Part shown: in pieces, positions 33,286 to 43,533 of the stretch
Layout of the letters: the number at the start of each line of letters is the position of its first letter
Position numbering within the stretch: position 1 is the stretch's first letter
Origin: Arachis hypogaea
Taxonomy: Eukaryota > Streptophyta > Magnoliopsida > Fabales > Fabaceae
Assembly: GCF_003086295.3 (NCBI RefSeq)
Contig: NC_092048.1
Coordinates: forward strand, 88,020,626 to 88,084,625
Reading direction: 5' to 3'
DNA: 64,000 nt
Translations under genes and position numbers: made by a program
Notes under the pieces: model-generated
What the model was told of the DNA's origin: nothing
Databases searched by the model: none
The model's input: only the letters and a program-made list of their open reading frames with translations

Positions 33286-33970
33286 TTGTTTGAGTTTGAA
33301 CAACTGACGGTGAATCTTGTTGCTTAGATTAGGAAATTTTTGTCTTTTGGGTCAGAGTCTTTTATTTTCTTTTCAAAAAAAAAATTTTTCAAAAATAATT
33401 TTTCTATTAAATCTCGTGCCAAACTTTAAGTTTGGTGTTTTCTTGTTGGTTTTCCTTTGTTTTTCAAAAATTTTATTTTGGTTTTCTAAAAAAATTTTAA
33501 GTTTGGTGTTCTTTCTTCATGTTCTTGTGTTCTTGTGAGTCTTCAAAGTGTTCTTGAGTTTTCCTTGCGTCTTGATCTTAAAATTTTTTAAGTTTGGTGT
33601 TCCTTGGTGTTTTCCCTCCAAAATTTTCGAAAACAAGGGGCATTAGATCTAAAAAATTTTAAATCTTGGGCTATCTTATTGTTTCTATCTTTCTTATTTA
33701 AATTCAAAAATATATTTTCTCTCTATTTTTAAAACAAATTTTCGAAAATTATTTTTAAAATTCAGATTTTTTTTTTAAAATTTAAAATCTTTTTCAATTC
33801 ATATCTTTTTCAAAACTTCCTGACCACTTTCTCTCTCCTCATTTTTTTCGAAAATCTTCACCTATTTTTAATTATTTTATTTTAATTTATTTTATTTTTG
33901 AAATAATTAAATAAATAAATAAATAAATAAAAATAAATTTTTTATTTTACATCATCTCCCTTTTTCCATC
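33286..33970 (+). other. Leader of D with repeated TTTAAGTTTGGTGTT
   Basis: About 680 bases, T-rich and unstructured, with AAGTTTGGTGTT at about 33428, 33501 and 33590. The same motif precedes the third ORF (40081) and the 3' LTR (41984). No gene. Confidence 0.6.
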
Positions 33971-35440
33971 ATGGATCTAAATGGAAATGAACAGTCTAGG
34001 AGGACTCTGGGGTCATATGCTAACCCCTCTACTGCTTCATATGGGAGTAGTATCTGCATACCCTCCATTGGAGTCAGTAGCTTTGAGTTGAATCCTCAGC
34101 TCATTATCATGGTGCAGCAAAGCTGCCAGTGTTCCGGTCTTCCACAAGAAGAACCTACAGAGTTTCTGGCACAGTTTTTACAAATTGCTGACACAGTACA
34201 TGATAAGGAAGTAGATCATGATGTCTACAGATTATTACTATTTCCATTTGCTGTAAAAGACCAAGCCAAGAGGTGGTTAAATAACCAACCTAAGGCTAGC
34301 ATAAGGACATGGAAACAGCTGACAGAAAAATTCCTGAATCAATACTTTCCTCCAAAACGGATGACACAGCTAAGGCTGGACATCCAAGGCTTTAAACAAG
34401 GAGATAATGAATCTCTTTATGATGCCTGGGAGAGATACAGAGAGATGCTACGAAAATGCCCCTCTGAAATATTTTCAGAGTGGGTTCAGTTAGACATCTT
34501 CTATTATGGGCTTACAGAAATAGCTCAGATCTTTTTAGATTGCTCAGCTGGTGGATCTATCCACATGAGAAAGACAATTGAAGAAGCTCAAGAGCTCATT
34601 GATACAGTTGCTAGAAATCAGCATCTGTACCTAAGCAGTGACTCTTCCATGAAAGAAGAGGTTAAAACAGTAACTGCTGAACTTAGTCCTACAGAGCAAG
34701 CTGCTGAATTCAATCAGCAATTGGATTTTCTAACAAAGCAGTTAGGTGAATTCAAGGATAAACTACAAGAGACAAGGATGGCTAATATAAACATGGAAGT
34801 ACAATTAAAGCAAACAAAGCAGCAACTGTCAAAACAAATAACAGAAGAATGCCAAGCAGTTCAATTAAGAAGTGGGAAGACATTAAATACCCCACCTCAA
34901 GGCAGCAAGAAGCCAAGAAATGAGCAAACCACCCAAAATCCACCTGAGGACAGTAAGAGCCCAGGGAAAAATAATTCTGGCGCTAAAACGCCAGAAATTG
35001 GGTGGAAGGCTGGTGCTGAACGCCCAGACCATGCTCAGTACTGGCATTCAACGCCAGAAACAAGCAAGGATCTGGCGTTGAACGCCCAAAAGAAGCATAG
35101 TTCTGGCGTTCAGACGCCAGGAATAGATGAGGAGCTGGCGTCTTACGTCACTCCAGCTTCTAACTCTGGCACTCCATTGCCAGTGAGGGATCAGACACAC
35201 ACAAGTGCTGATAACAACCCATCTAAAAAGGCTTCTTCAACCACTTCTGTAGGAAATAAACTTACAGCAACTAAGGTTGAGGAATATAAAGCCAAGATAC
35301 CTTATCCTCAAAAACTCCGCCAAGAGGAGCAAGATAAGCAATTTGCTGGCTTTGCAGATTATCTCAGGACTCTTGAAATAAAGATTCCATTTGCAGAGGC
35401 ACTTGAGCAAATACCTTCTTATGCCAAGTTCATGAAATAG
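33971..35440 (+). CDS. gag: gag of D
   Basis: 489 codons from MDLNGNEQSRRTL. The N-terminal basic MRRNRDKE segment of K and G gag is missing, so the start is a secondary ATG. The gag core spans about residues 90-220 (WLNNQPKASIRTWKQLTEKF, YFPPKRM, LYDAWERYREMLRKCPSEIF). A predicted coiled coil (QLDFLTKQLGEFKDKLQE) and LRSGKTL follow. Residues about 335-400 are encoded by a palindrome array. No zinc knuckle. The frame ends in TAG at 35438 right after SYAKFMK, where K reads a glutamate codon, so this stop probably separates gag from pol by mutation. Confidence 0.85.
   Translation: MDLNGNEQSRRTLGSYANPSTASYGSSICIPSIGVSSFELNPQLIIMVQQSCQCSGLPQEEPTEFLAQFLQIADTVHDKEVDHDVYRLLLFPFAVKDQAKRWLNNQPKASIRTWKQLTEKFLNQYFPPKRMTQLRLDIQGFKQGDNESLYDAWERYREMLRKCPSEIFSEWVQLDIFYYGLTEIAQIFLDCSAGGSIHMRKTIEEAQELIDTVARNQHLYLSSDSSMKEEVKTVTAELSPTEQAAEFNQQLDFLTKQLGEFKDKLQETRMANINMEVQLKQTKQQLSKQITEECQAVQLRSGKTLNTPPQGSKKPRNEQTTQNPPEDSKSPGKNNSGAKTPEIGWKAGAERPDHAQYWHSTPETSKDLALNAQKKHSSGVQTPGIDEELASYVTPASNSGTPLPVRDQTHTSADNNPSKKASSTTSVGNKLTATKVEEYKAKIPYPQKLRQEEQDKQFAGFADYLRTLEIKIPFAEALEQIPSYAKFMK
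34975..35170 (+). repeat. Palindrome array inside the gag coding region of D
   Basis: About seven GGCGTT-type units in 200 bases: CTGGCGCTAAAACGCCAG, GGTGCTGAACGCCCAG, CTGGCATTCAACGCCAG, CTGGCGTTGAACGCCCAA, CTGGCGTTCAGACGCCAGG and weaker ones. The frame stays open through all of them. Confidence 0.85.
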
Positions 35441-36145
35441 ATCTTGAGTCATAAGAAGGATTGGAGAGAAACTGAAAGAGTTCTCCTCACTGAAGAATGC
35501 AGTGCAGTCATTCTGAAAAGCTTTTCTGAAAAGCTTAAAGACCCTGGGAGTTTTCTGATACCATGCACATTAGACGGTAATTGCACCAAGACAGCTTTAT
35601 GTGATCTTGGGGCAAGCATCAACCTAATACCTGTATCCACTATCAGAAAGCTTGGTTTAACTGAAGAAGTTAAACCAACCCGGATATGTCTCCAACTTGC
35701 TGATGGCTCCATTAAATACCCATCAGGCGTGATTGAAGACATGATTGTCAGAGTTGGGCCATTTGCCTTTCCCACTGACTTTATAGTACTGAAAATGGAG
35801 GAGCACAAGAGTGCCACTCTCATTCTAGGAAGACCCTTCCTAGGAACTGGACGAACTTTCATTGATGTCCAACAGGGGGAAATAACCCTGAGAGTCAATG
35901 ATGACGAGTTTAAGTTGAATGCTGTCAAAGCCATGCAGCATCCAGACACACCAAAAGACTGCATGAAAGTTGATCTTATTGACTCTTTGGTAGAAGAGAT
36001 CAACATGGCTGTGAGTCTTGAATCAGAGTTAGAAGACATCTTCAAAGATGTTCAGCCTGATTTGAAGGATTCAGAGGAAATGAAAGAGCCTCTGAAATTT
36101 CCTCTGAAAGAGGAAAAACCTCCTAAACCCGAGCTCAAACCATGA
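35441..36145 (+). pseudogene. Protease of D
   Basis: In frame with gag after the TAG. The linker DWRETERVLLTEECSAVIL is followed by the retropepsin site CDLGASINLIP (catalytic Asp codon 35603-35605), FPTDFIVLKM and ATLILGRPFLGTGRTFIDVQ (flap side and second conserved block). A TGA at 36143-36145 then separates it from RT: in K the same place reads LKPLPPSLKY without interruption. The retropepsin fold itself appears intact; it would be released from the polyprotein by self-cleavage. Confidence 0.8.
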
Positions 36146-36919
36146 CCACCATCCCTGAAATATGCATTTCTGGGAGAAGGTGACACTTTTCCAGTGATCA
36201 TAAGCTCTGCTTTAAATCCACAGGAAGAGGAAGCACTTATTCAAGTGCTAAGGACACACAAGACAGCTCTTGGGTGGTGCATAGGTGACCTTAAGGGCAT
36301 AAGCCCAGCTAGATGCATGCACAAAATCTTATTGGAGGATAATGCTAAACCAGTGGCTCAACCACAGAGGCGGCTAAATCCAGCCATGAAGGAAGTGGTG
36401 CAGAAAGAGGTCACCAAATTACTGGAGGCTGGGATTATTTATCCTATTTCTGACAGCCCCTGGGTGAGCCCTGTCCAAGTTGTCCCCAAAAAGGGAGGCA
36501 TGACAGTGGTTCATAATGAAATGAATGAACTGGTTCCTACAAGAATAGTTATAGGGTGGCGCATGTGTATTGACTACAGAAGGCTCAATACAGCCACCAG
36601 AAAGGATCATTTTCCTTTACCATTCATAGACCAGATGCTAGAAAGATTGGCAGGTCATGATTATTACTACTTTTTGGATGGCTACTCAGGCTATAACCAG
36701 ATTGCAGTAGATCCCCAGGATCAGGAGAAAACAGCATTCACATGTCCATCTGGAGTGTTTGCTTATAGAAGGATGCCATTTGGGCTGTGTAATGCGCCTG
36801 CAACCTTCCAGAGATGCATGCTCTCTATTTTCTCTGATATGGTAGAAAGTTTCTGGAAGTCTTCATGGATGACTTCTGAGTATATGGAGACTCATTCAGC
36901 TCCTGTCTTGATCACCTGA
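36146..36919 (+). pseudogene. Reverse transcriptase, first part, of D
   Basis: Reads SLKYAFLGEGDTFPVIISS, then the RT fingers and palm: VSPVQVVPKKGGMTVV, WRMCIDYRRLNTATRKDHFPLP, YYFLDGYSGYNQIAVDPQDQ and MPFGLCNAPATFQRCM. A single-base deletion at about 36847 (one A of GAAAAG lost) throws the frame before the catalytic FMDD box, which is still encoded at about 36862-36873 in the next frame. A TGA at 36877-36879 follows FMDDF. This RT cannot be made by simple translation. Confidence 0.85.
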
Positions 36920-38613
36920 AACTAGTTCTGAAAAGATGCCAAGAGACCAACCTGGTTTTAAACTGGGAAAAATGTCACTTTATGGTGACTGAAGGGATTG
37001 TACTTGGGCATAAAATTTCAAACAAGGGAATAGAGGTGGATCAAGCAAAAATAGAGGTAATTGAAAAATTACCACCACCTGCCAATGTTAAGGCAATCAG
37101 AAGCTTTCTGGGGCATGCAGGATTCTATAGGAGGTTTATAAAGGATTTTTCAAAAATCGCAAAACCTCTGAGCAATCTGCTAGCTGCTAAAATGCCATTT
37201 GTGTTTGACACAGAGTGTCTGCAGGCGTTTGAAACGCTGAAAGCCAAGCTGGTCACAGCACCAGTTATTTCTGCACCAGACTGGACATTACCATTTGAGC
37301 TAATGTGTGATGCCAGTGATCACGCCATTGGTGCAGTACTGGGGCAGAGGCATGACAAGCTTCTGCATGTCATTTATTATGCTAGCCGTGTTTTGAATGA
37401 TGCGCAGAAAAATTACACAACCACAGAAAAAGAATTGCTTGCAGTGGTTTATGCCATTGACAAGTTTAGATCATACTTAGTAGGATCAAAAGTGATTGTG
37501 TACACAGATTATGCTGCTCTTAAATATCTACTCACAAAGCAGGATTCAAAACCCAGACGCATAAGATGGGTGTTGCTTCTGCAAGAGTTTGATATAGAAA
37601 TAAGAGACAGAAAAGGGACAGAGAACCAAGTGGCTGACCATCTATCCCGGATAGAGCCAATAGAAGGGACGTCATTCCCCTCTCTTGAAATCTCTGAGAC
37701 CTTTCCTAATGAGCATTTGTTTGCCATTCAGGAAACACCATGGTTTACAGACATTGCAAACTATAAAGCTGCAAGGTTCATTCCCAAGGAGTACAGCAGG
37801 CAACAAAAGAAAAAATTAATTACTGATGCAAAGTACTACTTGTGGGATGAACCCTATCTCTTTAAGAGATGTGCAGATGGCATAATCCGTAGGTGTGTGC
37901 CTAAAGAAGAAGCACAAAGGATCTTATGGCATTGCCATGGGTCACAATATGGAGGTCATTTCGGAGGTGAGCGAACAGCCACCAAGGTCCTCCAATGTGG
38001 CTTCTACTGGCCTACACTCTACAGAGATTCCCGAGAGTTTGTACGTAACTGTGACAGTTGCCAGAGAGCTGGTAATTTGCCTCACAGTTATGCCATGCCT
38101 CAACAAGGAATCTTGGAGATTGAGTTGTTTGATGTATGGGGTATTGATTTCATGGGGCCTTTCCCTCCATCATACTCCAACACTTATATTCTGGTGGCAG
38201 TTGACTATGTATCAAAATGGGTTGAGGCCATTGCCACACCCACCAATGATACTAAAACAGTGCTGAAATTCCTCCAGAAACATATATTCAGCAGGTTTGG
38301 TGTCCCCAGGGTACTGATCAGTGATGGGGGCACTCACTTCTGCAACAAACAGCTTTACTCTACCATGGTCCGGTATGGGATTCGCCACAAGGTGGCGACT
38401 CCATATCATCCACAGACAAATGGACAAGCTGAAGTCTCTAATAGAGAACTAAAAAGAATCCTGGAATGGACTGTAAGTACCCGTAGAAAGGATTGGGCAC
38501 GAAGCTTGGATGATGCTCTGTGGGCTTACAGAACAGCATTCAAGACTCCTATAGGGACCTCTCTATACCAACTTGTGTATGGTAAGGCATGCCACCTGCC
38601 CGTGGAACTGTAA
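36920..38613 (+). pseudogene. RT thumb, RNase H and integrase of D
   Basis: The 543-codon frame starts at [20 protein letters not shown] (RT connection). RNase H follows: [47 protein letters not shown] and [11 protein letters not shown]. Integrase has the zinc-binding HHCC region ([11 protein letters not shown] with CDSCQ) and the DDE core ([36 protein letters not shown]), then [17 protein letters not shown]. It stops at TAA 38611-38613 right after CHLPVEL, where relatives have glutamate. All catalytic residues are present, which fits recent loss of function. Confidence 0.88.
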
Positions 38614-39018
38614 CATAAAGCCTACTGGGCAACCAGATTCCTAAACTTTGATGCCAAATTAGCTGGAGAAAAAAGATTGCTCCAGCTAAATGAGCTAGAG
38701 GAATTCAGATTCACTGCTTTCGAAAATACCAAGCTTTACAAAGAAAAATAAAAAAAGTGGCATGACAGAAAGCTGTCATCTAGAATCTTTGAACCAGGAC
38801 AAAAGGTTCTGTTGTTTAACTCTAGGCTCAGGCTATTCCCCGGAAAACTGAAGTCCCGGTGGAGGAGACCATATGTGATTACAAGTGTATCACCATATGG
38901 TTATGTGGAGCTTCAAGATATTGATTCTGATAAGAAGTTCATTGTTAATGGACAGAGAATCAAGCACTATCTTGAAGGCAATATTGAGCAAGAGTGCTCA
39001 AGGCTGAAGCTAGATTAA
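38614..39018 (+). pseudogene. Integrase C-terminal tail of D
   Basis: Same frame after the TAA: HKAYWATRFLNFDAKLAGEK, then a second TAA at 38749-38751, then FEPGQKVLLFNSRLRLFPGK, SRWRRPYVITSVSPYGYVEL and NGQRIKHYLEGN, ending at 39018. This is the DNA-binding tail typical of Athila integrase. It is closely matched by K (57960-58277) and A. Confidence 0.8.
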
Positions 39019-39059
39019 AAGCTCAGCAAGGTCTAGCTAAAGACAATAAAGAAGCGCTT

Positions 39060-39077
39060 GCTGGGAGGCAACCCAGC
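39060..39077 (+). other. Post-pol hairpin of D (AGGCAA loop)
   Basis: GCTGGG-AGGCAA-CCCAGC, six pairs, preceded by AAGCGCTT, 42 bases after the integrase stop. Pair 2 is C-G here, T-A in A and B, and G-C in I. Confidence 0.8.
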
Positions 39078-39230
39078 CATGGGGCATCACTTCCTCTAAG
39101 CATTTTGCCCTATTCTTGATTTTATTTGTTTATATAAAGTTCACTGATACTAAGGTAAAGAGTCAATTGTATAAGTTCACAGGGTTACAAAAGGATTCTG
39201 CACACAAAACAGAGAAAAAGAGCTCACTGG

Positions 39231-39560
39231 CAAGAAAACGCCAGTAAGAGTCTGTTTTGGGCGTTCAACGCCCAAAAGAAGCATCCACTGGGCGTTGAAC
39301 GCCAGTAAGGATAGTCATCTGGGCGTTAAACGCCAGACAGAAGCATCTTCTGGGTGTTGAATGCCAGAAAGAAGCTCCTTCTGAGCGTTTAACGCCAGAT
39401 TTACAGCGTCCTGGGCGTTCAGAAAAATGCCCAGTGACAAAGGAGTTCCTGGCGTTCAACGCCAGAAAGAAGCAGCAGCTAGGCATTGAACGCCCAGGAG
39501 AGGCAGCATTTGGGCGTTGAACACCCAAAACATGCAGCGTTTGTGCGTTCAGACGCCAGG
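39231..39560. repeat. GGGCGTTCAACGCCC palindrome array, post-pol region of D
   Basis: About ten units every 30-40 bases, e.g. TGGGCGTTCAACGCCCA (39257-39273) and CTGGCGTTCAACGCCAG (about 39449-39465), joined by AAAGAAGCA-like spacers. Central bases vary (TCAA, TGAA, TTAA) while arms are kept. Confidence 0.88.
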
Positions 39561-40056
39561 ATGGTGGGGAGGAGGTGAATTCGTTTTTACTTCATATTTT
39601 TCATTCTAAATTTAATTTTCATGTTTCAATTCATGATTTCTTGCATAAACATGTTAAGAACCCTGATTTCTAAAATCCCTAATTTCTAAAAATCCTATTT
39701 TAAAAATATCAAATATATCTTAATCCATAAGCACAAATCTTTTTTTTTATCCAATTCAACTCTTTTTCAAAATTTTCAAAACAAATCTATCTTTTTTCAT
39801 TCAAAAATCCTTTCAACTAATCAATATCTTTTTCAAAAATCCAAATCTATCTTTTTCAAATATCTTTCATATCTTTTCAATTTTAAATTATATCTTTTCT
39901 TATCATACTTATTTTTTTTTAAAAAAATCATATCTTCTATCTTATCTTTCTCCCTATTTTCGAAAACCCCCCTCCCTTTTAAAAACCCATTCGGCCTCCT
40001 TCCTCTCATCCACCATCCTACACTAGCTCTCCTCCTATCCCTCTCCTTTCTTTTCT
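39561..40056 (+). other. T-rich leader before the third ORF of D
   Basis: Runs of ATCTTTTTCAAA-like sequence, no gene. It resembles the leader before gag in composition. Confidence 0.5.
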
Positions 40057-40076
40057 TTTGCTTGAGGACAAGCAAA
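40057..40076 (+). other. AGGA hairpin before the third ORF of D
   Basis: TTTGCTTG-AGGA-CAAGCAAA, eight pairs, followed by CCTCTAAGTTTGGTGTG and, 54 bases on, the ORF start. Same module as before the polypurine tract at 41962. Confidence 0.8.
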
Positions 40077-40129
40077 CCTCTAAGTTTGGTGTGTTTATCC
40101 GTGATCACTAAACCATACCCACTAAGATC

Positions 40130-40783
40130 ATGGCTCCTAAAGGAAAACAACCCACTCCAAGAGGCAAGAAAGAGAGTGTTCCAAAACCACTTTGGAATCA
40201 AGGGAAGTTCTTAACTAAAGAACATTCAGACCATTATTACAAAATAATGGGTCTAAGATCAGTGATCCCGGAAGTTAGATTCGATCTGAAAGAAGACGAA
40301 TATCCGGAGATCCAGGAGCAAATTCGAATCAGAAACTGGGAAGTCCTAGCTAATCCTAAAACGAAAGTGGGAAGGAATATGGTCCAGGAGTTCTATGCTA
40401 ATATGTGGCAAACAGACAAGCAAAGACTATCTGGATCTGCTCTCTATGACTATCGGACCTTGGTCAGAGGAAAGATTGTTCATACCCACCCTGACAAGAT
40501 CAGGGAGATCTTAAAGCTACCTCAGCTGAAAGATGTTCCAGACTCCTTCAATAGGAGAATGATGAGAACAGACAAGGGCCTGGATAAGATTCTAGAGGAT
40601 ATATGTATCCCTGGAGCCAGGTGGACCACCAGCACGAAGGGTGTCCCAATTCAACTCAAAAGAGAAGATCTCAAACCAGTCGCCAGAGGATGGCTGGACT
40701 TCATTGGGCATTCTCTGCTGCCCACTAGCAACCATTCTAAAGTCACTATTAGAAGAGCAGTGATAATCCATTACGTGATTTAA
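40130..40783 (+). CDS. Third ORF of D (putative plant transposon protein, C-terminally truncated)
   Basis: 217 codons beginning MAPKGKQPTPRGKK (basic N-terminus), then VIPEVRFDLKEDEY, VQEFYANMW, YDYRTLVRGKIVHTHPDKIREILKLP, IPGARWTTSTKG and ARGWLDFIGHSLLPTSNHS. The FYAN and VRGK...I...LGL-like pattern resembles the Pfam family Transposase_32 / putative plant transposon protein found after pol in Athila-type elements. It ends after IRRAVIIHYVI, where relatives continue, so the C-terminal half is lost. No signal peptide or membrane segment supports an envelope role. Function unknown. Confidence 0.65.
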   Translation: MAPKGKQPTPRGKKESVPKPLWNQGKFLTKEHSDHYYKIMGLRSVIPEVRFDLKEDEYPEIQEQIRIRNWEVLANPKTKVGRNMVQEFYANMWQTDKQRLSGSALYDYRTLVRGKIVHTHPDKIREILKLPQLKDVPDSFNRRMMRTDKGLDKILEDICIPGARWTTSTKGVPIQLKREDLKPVARGWLDFIGHSLLPTSNHSKVTIRRAVIIHYVI

Positions 40784-41961
40784 GGGAATTGAAGTGCCAG
40801 AAATTATCTCTTGAAGGACCAAGCACCCCGCAGATTAGAGGAACATCCACTTCCCAGAACAAAGGTTGTTAAATTCCAATCTTAAGCCTTAACTCTGTGA
40901 TAACTGTTTTTATTTTAGTTTTACCTTAGGAGTCATATAGTAGTAATTAGTATCTATATTTTTGATTTTATCTCCAATTAAGCTATAATTTAATTTTATC
41001 ATCATCATTAAACATGAATAAAATAGAAGAATTTCTTTAGAATAAGAGGCAATATTTTTCGAGTTTTTAATAAGATAAATTCTAATTATTTACATGTGGT
41101 GGCAATGCTTTCTGTCTTCTGAATGAATGCTTGAACAGTGCATATGTCTTTTGAATTTGATGTTTAAGACTGTTAAATATGTTGGCTCTTGAAAGAATGA
41201 TGAACATGAGACATGTTATTGATAATCTGAAAAATCATAAAAATGATTCTTGAAGCAAGAAAAAGCAGTGAATACAAAAGCTTGCAGAAAAAAAAATAGA
41301 GAAAGAAAAAGAAAAAGCAAGTAGAAAAAGCTAAAGCTCTTAAAACCAAAAGGCAAGAGCAAAAAGCCAATAGCCCTTAAAACCAAAAGGCAAGGGTAAT
41401 AAAAAGGACCCCAAGGCTTTGAGCATCAGTGGATAGGAGGGCCTAAAGGAATAAAATCCTGGCCTAAGCGGCTAAACCAAGCTGTCCCTAACCATGTGCT
41501 TGTGGCGTGAAGGTGTCAAGTGAAAACTTGAGACTGAGCGGTTAAAGTCAAGGTCCAAAGCAAAAAGAGAGTGTGCTTAAGAACCCTGGACACCTCTAAT
41601 TGGGGACTTTAGCAAAGCTGAGTCACAATCTGAAAAGGTTCACCCAATTATGTGTCTGTGGCATTTATGTATCCGGTGGTAATACTGGAAAACAAAGTGC
41701 TTAGGGTCACGGCCAAGACTCATAAAGTAGCTGTGTTCAAGAATCAACATACTGAACTAGGAGAATCAATATCACTATCTGAATTCTGAGTTCCTATAGA
41801 TGCCAATCACTCTGAGTTTCAATGGATAAAGTGAGATGCCAAAACTGTTCAGAAGCAAAAAGCTACTAGTCCCGCTCATCTAATTAGAATCTGAGCTTCA
41901 CTCAAAAACTCTGAGAGATTATTGCTTCTTAAATTATTTGTATTCTATTTTATTTATCTAG
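40784..41961 (+). other. 3' untranslated region of D
   Basis: About 1.2 kb without a gene. Part of it (about 41640-41998) matches, on the opposite strand, the 3' interior of H (49754-50108). Confidence 0.65.
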
Positions 41962-41979
41962 TTGCTTGAGGACAAGCAA
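41962..41979 (+). other. Pre-polypurine hairpin of D (AGGA loop)
   Basis: TTGCTTG-AGGA-CAAGCAA followed by TAGTTTAAGTTTGGTGTTG and the 3' LTR at 41999. Confidence 0.8.
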
Positions 41980-41998
41980 TAGTTTAAGTTTGGTGTTG

Positions 41999-43533
41999 TG
42001 ATGAGCGGATATTTTATACGCTTTTTGGGGTTAATTTCATATAGTTTTTAGTGTGTTTTAGTTAGTTTTTAGTTTATTTTCAGTAGTTTCTAGGCAAAAT
42101 TCATATTTCTGGACTTTACTATGAGTTTGTATGTTTTTCTGTGATTTCAGGTATTTTCTGGCTGAAATTGAGGGAGCTAAGCAAAAATCTGATTCAGGCT
42201 GAAAAAGGACTGCTGATGCTGTTAGATTCTGACCTCCCTGCACTCAAAGTGGATTTTCTGGAGCTACAAAACTCCAAATGGCGTGCTTCTAATTGCGTTG
42301 GAAAGTATACATCCAGGGCTTTCCAGCAATATATAATAGTCTATACTTTGCAAAAGGATAGACGACGTAAACTGGCGTTCAACGTCAATTCCATGCTGCA
42401 GTCTGGCGTCCAGCGCCAGAAGCAGGTTACAAGTTGGAGTTCAACGCCAGAAACAGGTTACAACCTGGCGTTGAATGTCCAAAACAGCCCAGGCACGTGA
42501 GAAGCTTAAGTCTCAGCCCCAGCACACACCAAGTGGGCCCCAGAAGTGGATTTATGTGCTATCTATCATAGTTTACTCATTTTCTGTAAACCTAGGTTAC
42601 TAGTTTAGTATTTAAACAACTTTTAGAGAGTTATTTCGCATCTCATGACATTTTAGATTTGAACTTTGTACCTTTTAACGACATGAGTCTCTAAACTCCA
42701 TTGTTGGGGGTGAGGATCTCTGCTGTGTCTCGATGAATTAATGCAAGTAATTCTGTTTTCCATTCAAACATGCGTGTTCCTAACTAAGATATCCATTCGC
42801 ACTTCAAAATGAATGTGATGAATGTGACAATCATCATCATTCCTCCACGAACGCGTGCCTGACAACCACTTACGTTCCACCGTAAAATGAATGAATATCT
42901 CTTAGATCTCTTAATCAGAATCTTCGTGGTATAAGCTAGATTGATGGCAGCATTCAAGAGAATCCGGAAAGTCTAAACCTTGTCTGTGGTATTCCGAGTA
43001 GGATTCAGGGATTGAATGACTGTGACGAGCTTCAAACTCGCGAATGCTGGGCGTAGTGACAGACGCAAAAGGATAGTAAATCCTATTCCGGTACGATTGA
43101 GAACCTGCAGATGATTAGCCGTGCGGTGACAGCGCATCTGGACCCTTTTCACTGGAAGGATGGATGGTAACCATTGACAACGGTGATCCACCAACACACA
43201 GCTTGCCATAGGAGGACGTGCGTGCGTGAATCAGAAAACAGAGGAAAGCAGAATTTCAGAAGACAAAGCATCTCCAAAACTCCAACATATTCTCCATCAT
43301 TGCATACAAGTATAATTTGTGTTCTGCCCTTTTATTCCTTGCAATCAAATTTGATAAGTGAATTATTTTATTGTTTTCCTGACTAAGAGTTACAAGATAA
43401 CCATAGATTGCTTCAAGCCAACAATCTCCGTGGGATCGACCCTTACTCACATAAGGTATTACTTGGATGACCCAGTGCACTTGCTGGTTAGTGGTACGAG
43501 TTGTAAAAATTGTGATTTATAATTCATGCACCA
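41999..43533 (+). repeat. LTR-D2 (3' LTR)
   Basis: 1,535 bp, TGATGAGCGG to CATGCACCA, a close match to LTR-D1 with scattered substitutions concentrated near the palindromes. Confidence 0.9.

Larger units (their letters stand above)
31728..43533 (+). mobile_element. D: near-complete Athila-like Ty3 element
   Basis: 11.8 kb with two LTRs of 1,534 and 1,535 bp, target duplication GTACG (31723-31727 and 43534-43538), primer site, gag, PR, RT, RNase H, IN, post-pol hairpin, palindrome array, third ORF, 3' hairpin and polypurine tract. The LTR pair differs at only a few percent of positions by eye, so this is the youngest full insertion here. Pol carries a few stops and one 1-base deletion, so this copy is probably not autonomous. 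Confidence 0.92.

Noticed and set aside
40130..40783. Envelope gene, implying a retrovirus-like element
   Set aside because: No signal peptide, membrane segment or glycosylation-rich ectodomain; better described as a third ORF of unknown role.
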